NCBI RefSeq assembly: GCF_036345175.1
Contig: NZ_CP107780.1
Location: forward strand, 10,788,001-10,852,000
Direction: 5' to 3'
Origin: Streptomyces sp. NBC_00576
Lineage (GTDB): Bacteria > Actinomycetota > Actinomycetes > Streptomycetales > Streptomycetaceae
Length of the DNA: 64,000 nucleotides
The stretch's first letter is position 1; each line of letters opens with the position of its first letter. The notes below the pieces were generated by a model. The model searched no databases and was not told where the DNA came from. It was given only the letters and a program-made list of their open reading frames with translations. Below, in pieces: positions 44,901 to 53,900 of this stretch. A program made the position numbers and the translations under genes.

Positions 44901-47900
44901 GTCTGGGCGACCGCTGCCGGCATCGAGACAGACGCCGCGGCTTCCCAGGTGCCGATCGGGCGGCCGATCTCCAACACACGGGCGTACGTGCTCGACGGCG
45001 CGCTGCGGCCGGTGGCGCCGGGTACCCAGGGTGAGCTGTATCTGGCCGGTGTCCAGGTGGCGCGTGGGTATCTGCGGCGTCCGGGACTGTCGGCGGAACG
45101 CTTCGTGGCCTGCCCGTTCGGCTCGGGCGAGCGGATGTACCGCACCGGTGACGTGGTCCGATGGCGCGGCGATGGCCAACTGGAGTTCCTGAGCCGTGCG
45201 GACGACCAGGTCAAGATCCGCGGGTTCCGGATCGAGCTCGGTGAGGTCGAGGCCGCGCTGGCCGGCCACCCGACGGTCGAACGGGCTGCCGCGGTCGTGC
45301 GCGAGCAGACTCCGGGAGACAAGCGCCTCATCGCTTATGTGGTGGCCGACGTCCTGGATGCGGACCAACTGGCCGAAGCGGTGCGGGCCCACGCGGCCGA
45401 GCGGCTGCCGTCGTACATGGTGCCCTCGGCTGTGGTGGTGCTGGACGCGCTGCCGCTGACCGCGAACGGGAAACTCGACCGCAAGGTGCTGCCAGCACCG
45501 GACTTCGCGGCGGCCGCCGGCTCGGGCCGTGCTCCGACGGGGCCGCGCGAGGAACTGCTGTGCATGGCCTTCGCACAGGTGCTGGGCCTCGAACGCGTCG
45601 GAGTGGACGACGACTTCTTCGCCCTGGGCGGACACTCGCTGCTGGCCGTCTCCCTCGTCGAGTATCTGCGTGAGCGCGGGGTGTCGGTGTCCGTGCGGGC
45701 GCTGTTCCAGAACGCCACACCCGCCGGGCTGGCCGCCGCAGCCGGTCCGGAACACGTGACGGTGCCGCCGAACCTCATCCCGCCGGGCGCGACCGCGATC
45801 ACGCCGGACATGCTGACCCTGACCGACCTGACCGAGGCGGAGATCGCCCGGGTGGTCGACACGGTGCCCGGTGGTGCGGCCAATGTCGCGGACATCTACC
45901 CGCTGGCCCCGCTCCAGGAGGGAATGTTCTTCCACCACTTGATGGCCGGCGGTGACAACGGCGACGTGTACGTGCTGCCGACCGTGCTCGGCTTCGACTC
46001 GCGTGACGTCCTCGACGGGTTCCTGGCGGCGCTGCAGCGGATCGTCGACCGTCACGACACCTACCGGACGGCGATCGTCTGGGAAGGACTGCGCGAGCCG
46101 GTGCAGGTCGTGTGGCGTACCGCCGAGCTGCCGGTGGACGAGGTCGTGCTCGACGCCGACGCGGATCCCGCCGAGCAACTGCTGGTCGAAGCGGGGGCAT
46201 GGCAGGCACTGGACCGGGCACCGCTGATGCGGGTCAGGGTCGCCGCAGAGCCGGGCACCGACCGCTGGGTGGCACTCCTGCTCATCCACCACCTGGTGCA
46301 GGACCACACCGCCCTGGACGTGCTCCTGGACGAGGTACGCGCGATCCTGACCGGCCATGCTGACGAACTGCCCGACCCCGTACCGTTCCGCGGGTACGTG
46401 GCGCAGGCGCGGCTGGGGATCACGCGCGAGGAGCACGAGGCCTACTTCTCCGGCCTGCTCGGCGACCTGACCGAGCCGACCGCCCCGTACGGGCTGATGG
46501 ACGTGCTCGGTGACGGCGGCCCGGAGGCGCGTGCCCAGCACTGGGTCGACGACGCGCTGGCCGAACGGGTTCGCACGCTGGCGCGGTCGAGGGGAGTCAG
46601 CCCGGCGACCGTCTTCCACCTGGCGTGGGCCCGGGTGCTCGGCGCGCTGTCGGGACGCGACGACGTGGCCTTCGGCACGATCGTCTTCGGCCGGATGAAC
46701 TCGGGGACGGGCTCCGCCCGCGTGCCGGGCCTGTTCATGAACACGCTGCCCGTGCGCGTCCGTCTCGACGGCACCGGGTCCGACGCCGCACTGTCGGACA
46801 TGCGGACCCAACTCGCCGAGCTGATGGTCCACGAGCACGCACCGCTCACGCTGGCACAGTCGGTCAGCGGCGTGCCGGGCGGCACCCCGCTGTTCACGTC
46901 GCTGTTCAACTACCGGTTCACCACGGCGCCGGAGGCCGAACGCCCCGTCGAGCCGACCGACCGCGTGGGCGGCATCGGCCTGCTCGGGTACCGGGAACAG
47001 AGCAACTACCCGGTGACCATGTCCGTGGACGACGCCGGAGAGCGGTTCCTGCTGACCGCCGACGCGCACGCCCCGGCCGACCCCGACCAGGTCTGCCGGC
47101 TGCTGCACACCTGCCTGGACAACCTGGTCTCCGTTCTCGAGGACGCGCCGGACACCGGGCTCGCGGCGGTGGAGGTGCTGGACTCGCAGGAGCACCACCA
47201 GGTCCTCCACGGCTGGAACGGCCCCGTCACGGATGTACCGCAGGTGTCGCTGCCGGACTTGTTTGCGGCGCAGGTGGTGCGGTTGCCGGAGGCGGTGGCG
47301 TTGTCCGGTGGTGGTGTGGAGCTGTCGTATGCGGAGGTGGATGCGTGGGCGAATTGTCTGGCGCGGAAGCTGGTCGTGTCGGGGGTGGGTCCGGAGTCGG
47401 TGGTGGCTTTGGTGTTGGAGCGGTCGCCGGAGTTGGTGGTGGCGGTTCTGGCGGTGTTGAAGGCGGGTGGTGCCTTTGTGGCGGTTGATCCGGGGCAGCC
47501 TGCGGAGCGGATTCGTTTCGTGTTGGAGGATGCGGCTCCGGTGCTGGTGGTGGACAGTCCGGAGTTCCTTGCGGAGGTCGACGGTTATGACGAGGGTCCG
47601 GTGTCGGACGTGGACCGGCTTGCTCCGTTGCTGCCGTCGCATCCGGCGTATGTGATCTTCACGTCTGGGTCGACGGGGCGGCCGAAGGGCGTGATGGTCT
47701 CGCATGAGGCGTGTGTGAGTTATGTGGCGAGTCATGACCGGTATGGGGTGGGGCCGGGGAGTCGGGTGGCGCAGTTCGCGTCGGTGGGTTTTGACGCGTT
47801 CTGTGAGGAGTGGTTGCTGGCGTTGCTGCGGGGGGCGGCGTTGGTGACGGTGCCGGGGGAGTCGCGGCTGGGTGATGAGTTGGTGCGTTTCCTGCTGGAT

Positions 47901-50900
47901 GAGGGGGTGACGCATGCGACGTTGCCGCCGGGGGTGGCGGTGTTGATGGATGAGGGTGTGCTGGATCCGGGGTTCGTGCTGGATGTGGGTGGTGAGGTGT
48001 GTCCGCCTGGTCTGGTGGAGCGTTGGGTGGCGGGTGGTCGCACGTTGTTCAACAGTTACGGGCCGAGTGAGGCGACGGTGAATGTGACTGTGTGGCGTGC
48101 GGGGGGCCGGTCTTTGGGGTCGGGGGTGCCGGTGGGGCGTCCGGTGGCGAACATGCGGGTGTTCGTGCTGGATGACCGGCTGTGTCCGGTGCCGGTGGGT
48201 GTGGCGGGTGAGTTGTATGTGGCCGGGGTGCAGGTGGGGCGTGGTTATCTGCGTCGGCCGGTGTTGACGGGTGAGCGGTTTGTGGCGTGTCCGTTTGTGT
48301 CGGGTGAGCGGATGTATCGGACCGGGGATCGGGTGCGGTGGGACGCTGACGGTGAGTTGGTGTTCGTGGGGCGTGCGGATGATCAGGTGAAGATCCGTGG
48401 GTTCCGTATCGAGCCGGGTGAGGTGGAGGCTGTTCTGGCGGGGCACCCGGCCGTGGCCCAGGTGGCGGTGGTCGTGCGGGAGGACACGCCCGGAGACAAA
48501 CGACTCACCGGCTATGTGATCGCCGCGAGCGGCGTGGACGCCGGCGACGTGCCCCAGACAGTGCGCGCATACGCCGCCGAGCAACTGCCCGGCTACATGG
48601 TGCCCTCGGCGATCGTGGAGCTGGACGGCTTCCCGCTCACGACGAACGGCAAGCTCGACCGCACGGCGCTCCCCGCCCCCGACTACACGATCGGCGCGGG
48701 CAGGACGGCGGCCGACGCGCGCGAGGAACTGCTGTGCGGAGCCTTCGCCCAGGTGCTCGGCCTGCCGGCCGTCGGCGTGGACGACGACTTCTTCGCCCTC
48801 GGCGGGCACTCGCTGCTGGCGACGCGGCTGGTGAGCCGGGTGCGCGCGGTGCTGGACGCGGAGCTGCCGATCCGCGCACTGTTCGAGACACCGACCCCGG
48901 CAGCCCTCGCGCGCAGGCTCGTCCGGACCGGGCCGGGACGTGCCGCGCTGGAGGCGCGGGAGCGGCCGGAGCGGGCACCGTTGTCGTTCGCACAGCGGCG
49001 GTTGTGGTTCCTCGGCCAGTTGGACGGACCGAACGCCACGTACAACATCCCCCTGACCCTGCGGCTGACCGGAGAGCTGGACCGGGAGGCGCTGGCCGCG
49101 GCGTTCCGCGACGTGATCGGGCGGCACGAGGTGCTGCGGACGGTGTTCTCCATGGCGGACGGGGAGCCGTACCAGCGGGTGTTGCTGGTCGACGACTGCG
49201 GGTTCGAACTGCGGGTCGTGGACGTCGCCGCGGACGGACTCGAAGAGGCGGTGGCCGGAGCGGCCGGGTACGCGTTCGACCTCTCCACCGAGATCCCGCT
49301 GCGGGCGTGGTTGTTCGCGACGGCTCCTCAGGAGCATGTGCTGGTCCTGGTGGTCCACCACATCGCCGGTGACGCGTGGTCCATGGAGCCGCTGGCCCGC
49401 GACATGGCGGAGGCCTACGCCGCCCACCGCGAGGACCACGAGCCGGGCTGGGCACCGCTGCCGGTGCAGTACGTCGACTACGCGCTCTGGCAGCGAGAAC
49501 TGCTCGGCGAGGAGGACGACCCCGGCAGTGTTCTGTCGCGTCAGGTGGAGTACTGGCGGGACGCCCTCGCCGGGGCACCGGAAGAACTGGAGCTGCCCAC
49601 GGACCGGCCGCGTCCCGCCGAGGTGTCCACCCGCGGGTACGAGGTGCCCGTGCTGGTGCCCGCCGAGGTCCACCAGCGGCTGTCGGAGGTGGTGCGCACC
49701 GAGGGCGTCACGGTCTTCATGGTGCTCCAGGCCGCGCTCGCGACGCTGCTGCACCGCTTCGGCGCGGGCAGCGACGTCCCCATCGGTGCGTCGGTCGCGG
49801 GGCGGACGGATGAGGGCCTCAACGAACTGGTCGGCTTCTTCGTCAACACGCTCGTGATCCGCACCGACCTGTCCGGTGACCCGACCTTCCGTGAACTGCT
49901 CGCGCGGGTGCGGGCGGTGAGCCTGTCGGCGTACGAGAACCAGGACGTGCCGTTCGAGAGGCTGGTCGAGGAGCTGGCCCCGACCCGCTCACTGGCCCGC
50001 CACCCCCTCTTCCAGGTCATGCTCACCCTCCAGAACACGGGCGGGCCCGGTGGCGACCCCGCCGCGGAGCTGCCGGGGCTGCGCACCGACTCGCTGCCCA
50101 TGGGAAGTGCGGCGGCGAAGTTCGACCTCGATCTGTCCGTCGGCGAGATGCTCGACGCCGCCGGTGCTCCGGCGGGTATGCAGGGCGTGCTCATCGCCGC
50201 CGCCGACCTGTTCGACCGGGAGACGGCCGAGCGGATCGCGGGCTGCCTGGTACGCATCCTGGAAGCCGTCGCCGCAGACACCGACGTGCGTCTGAGCGCG
50301 GTGGACGTGCTCGACGCGGACGAACGGCGACGGGTCGTCGAGGAGTGGAACGACACCGATACCCCGCTGCCGACCCTGTCCGTCCCCGCGATGTTCGAGG
50401 CGCAGGTGCTCAGGACGCCCGACGCGGTGGCGGTGCTGTGCGGCGAAGCACGGCTGACCTACGCCGAGCTGAACGCGCGAGCGAACCGGCTGGCCCGGCT
50501 GCTCGTGCGGCGCGGTATCGGTCCGGAGTCGCGTGTCGCGGTGTGCATGGAACGCTCGGCCGACCTGCTCGTGGCCCTGCTGGCCGTGCTGAAGGCCGGC
50601 GGTGCGTATCTCCCGATCGACCCGGGTCATCCGGCCGAGCGCATCGCCTTCATGCTCGACGAGGCCCGGCCCGGGCTGCTGCTCACCCACCGTGGGGTCG
50701 AGGCCGGGGCGTCCGGGCCGGAGCGGATCGTCCTGGACGATCCCCGTACGGTCGCGAAGCTGGTCGGCATGGACGACGCCGCAGTCACCGACGGCGAACG
50801 TGTCACGCCACTGCTCCCCGACCACCCGGCCTATGTGATCTACACATCGGGGTCCACCGGCAGGCCCAAGGGAGTCGTCGTTCCGCACGGCGCCATGGCG

Positions 50901-53900
50901 AACCTCGTCGCGGGGATCGGCCGACGGTTCCCGATGGACACCGAGGACCGTCTGCTGGCCGTGACGACGGTGACCTTCGACATCCACGTCTTCGAGCTGT
51001 ACGTTCCGCTGCTCGCGGGCGCCGGGGTCGTGGTCGCCCAGGACGGGGAGGTGCGGGATCCCGAGACGGTCGCCGAACTCGTCGCACGGTTCGGGGTGAC
51101 CGTGATGCAGGGGACCCCGTCGCTGTGGCACGCACTGCTGACAGCGCACGAGGAGGCCGCGCGGGGCCTGCGACTGCTCGTCGCGGGCGAGGCGCTGTCC
51201 CGATCCCTGGCCGACCGTATGACGGCGGTCGGAACCACGGCGACCAACCTGTACGGTCCGACCGAGGTGACGGTCTACGCGACCGCCGCCGAGGTCGCGC
51301 GGGGCACGAGTGCCCCCCAGGTGCCGATCGGCCGCCCGGTCGACAACACGCGGGCCCATGTGCTCGACGGCACGCTCCAGCTGGTGCCACCGGGCGTGGC
51401 CGGCGAGCTGTATCTGGCCGGAGCCCAGCTCGCTCGGGGCTACTTGGAGCGCCGGGGGCTGTCGGCGGAGCGTTTCGTGGCCTGCCCGTTCGGATCAGCC
51501 GGAGAGCGCATGTACCGCACCGGCGATGTGGTGCGGTGGCGGACGGACGGTGAGCTGGAGTTCCTGGGCCGCGCGGACGACCAGGTGAAGATCCGGGGAT
51601 TTCGGATCGAGCTGGGCGAGGTGGAGGCCGTGTTGAGCGCTCACCCCGCGGTCGGTCGGGCCGCCGCCGTGGTGCGCGAGGACGTACCGGGCGACAAGCG
51701 GCTCGTCGCGTACGTCGTGGCCGGCGACCCGGACGACGGCGATGTGGCGGAAGCGGCGCATGCCCACGCGGCCGAGAGGTTGCCGTCGTACATGGTGCCC
51801 TCGGTCGTGGTGGCGGTGGACGCGTTGCCGTTGACCGCGAACGGGAAGCTCGACCGCAGCGCACTGCCGGCCCCGGTCCACACCGCCGGTGGCGGGCGTG
51901 CCGCGGCCACCATCGAGGAAGAGCTGCTGTGCCAGGCGTTCGCCGAGGTGCTGGGCCTCCCGGCGGTCGGCGTGGACGACGACTTCTTCGCCCTGGGCGG
52001 CCACTCGCTGCTGGCGGTGTCGCTGGTGGAGTGGCTGCGACAGCGTGGGGTGTCGGTGTCGGTGCGCGCGCTGTTCATGACGCCGACACCGGCCGGACTG
52101 GCGGCGGCAGCGGGACCGGAGACGGTGGTGGTACCGCCGAACCTGATCCCGGACGGTGCCACCGTCATCACGCCGGAGATGCTGCCGCTGGTCGACCTGG
52201 GTGAGGCCGAGGTCGCGCGGCTGGTGGCGCGGGTGCCGGGCGGCGCGGCCAACGTGCAGGACGTGTACCCGTTGGCCCCGCTGCAGGAAGGCATCTTCTT
52301 CCACCATCTGATGCTCGACCGGGACGGCACGGACGTGTACGTGACGCCCACGGTGATCGAGTTCGACTCGCGGCAACGCCTGGACGACTTCCTCGAAGCG
52401 ATGCAGTGGGTGGTGGACCGGCACGGCGTCTACCGCACGGCGTTCGTGTCCGACGGTCTTCCGGAGCCCGTCCAGGTGGTGCTGCGCCATGCCGACCTGC
52501 CGGTCGACGAGGTCGTCCTCGACCCCGAAGGCCAGGCCGCGGGTGAGCAGTTGGCGGCCGCCGTCCGAGGCTGGATGGACCTGGATCGGGCACCGTTGAT
52601 GACGACACACATCGCCGCCGACCCGCACAGCGACCGGTGGCTGTGCCTGCTCCGCGTCCACCACCTGCTGCAGGACCACACCGGCCTTCAGGTGATGCTC
52701 GACGAACTGCGGGCGTACCTGGCCGGAAGGACCGGACACCTGCCGCAGCCCCTGCCGTTCCGTGACTTCGTGGCGCAGGCACGGCTAGGGGTGTCGAGGG
52801 AGGAGCACCAGCGCTACTTCACCGACCTCCTCGACGACGTGACCGAGCCGACCACCCCGTACGGGCTGGTCGAGGTGCATGGCGACGGCAAGGCGGTGGC
52901 GAAAGCCACCCTCCGGGTCGACGGCGACCTGACCGGACGGCTCAAGGGGGTTGCCCGATCGCTGGGGGTCAGCCCGGCAACGGTCTTCCACCTGGCGTGG
53001 GCACGCCTGCTCGCCGCCCTGTCGAGCCGTGACGACGTGGTGTTCGGGACCATCGTGTTCGGCCGGATGAACTCGGGGGCGGGCTCCGACCGTGTGCCGG
53101 GCCTGTTCATCAACACGCTGCCGGTACGGGTGCGCATGGCCGGCCTGGCGGTCGGGGAGGCGCTGACCGGTCTGCGGCACCAGCTCGCCGACCTGATGGT
53201 CCATGAGCACGCTCCCCTCGCCTTGGCCCAGGCGGCCAGTGGGCTGCCCGGTGGTCCCCTGTTCACCTCGCTCTTCAACTACCGGCACAACCAGGAGGTG
53301 CCGCAGGAGACTTCCGATGTCATGGCAGGCATGGAACTGCTGTCCGACCGCGACGTCACCGACTACCCGCTCGCCGTGGCCGTCGATGTCGGCGGTGACG
53401 GCTTCACCATCGCCGTGGACGCGGTGGCTCCCGCCGATCCCGCCCACGTCTGCGCTCTGCTGCACACCTGCCTGGACCACTTGGTCACGGCCCTCGGAGA
53501 GGCCCCCGACACACCGCTCCTGGCAGTGGACGTGCTGGACGAGTCCGAACGGTCCCAGCTGGTCGAGGGGCACAACGACACCTCGGTCGCGGTGGCGGAC
53601 GTCTCGCTGCCGGAAGCGTTCGCGGAGCGCGCGGCGGCCGATCCGGACGCCGTGGCGCTGGCGTCCGGCGACACGGAGGTGAGTTACGGCCAACTGGAGG
53701 TGCGGGCCGATGAGTTGGCGCGGGTGCTGGTCGCGTCGGGCGTGGGGCAGGAGTCGGTCGTCGCCGTGGTCATGGAGCGGTCGGTGGACCTGGTGGTGGC
53801 GTTGTTGGCGGTGTTGAAGGCCGGTGGTGTGTATCTGCCGCTGGATGTGGGTTGGCCGGTGGCGCGGATGCGTGGGGTGGTCGAGGACGCCGGTGTGCGG

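Noticed and set aside
7240..48515. Possible assembly duplication behind the identical cassettes
   Set aside because: The flanks of each copy are unique, the reading frame is intact and the order of modules matches the 17 residues of enduracidin. Exact identity could still be exaggerated by consensus assembly.
39936..49754. Very long minus-strand open frames opposite the NRPS genes (for example about 3270 codons here, and others at 8908-13422, 16906-22395 and 22468-26877)
   Set aside because: They mirror the coding strand of high-GC NRPS DNA, have low-complexity Arg/His/Gln/Pro-rich translations with no domains, and lack ribosome sites.
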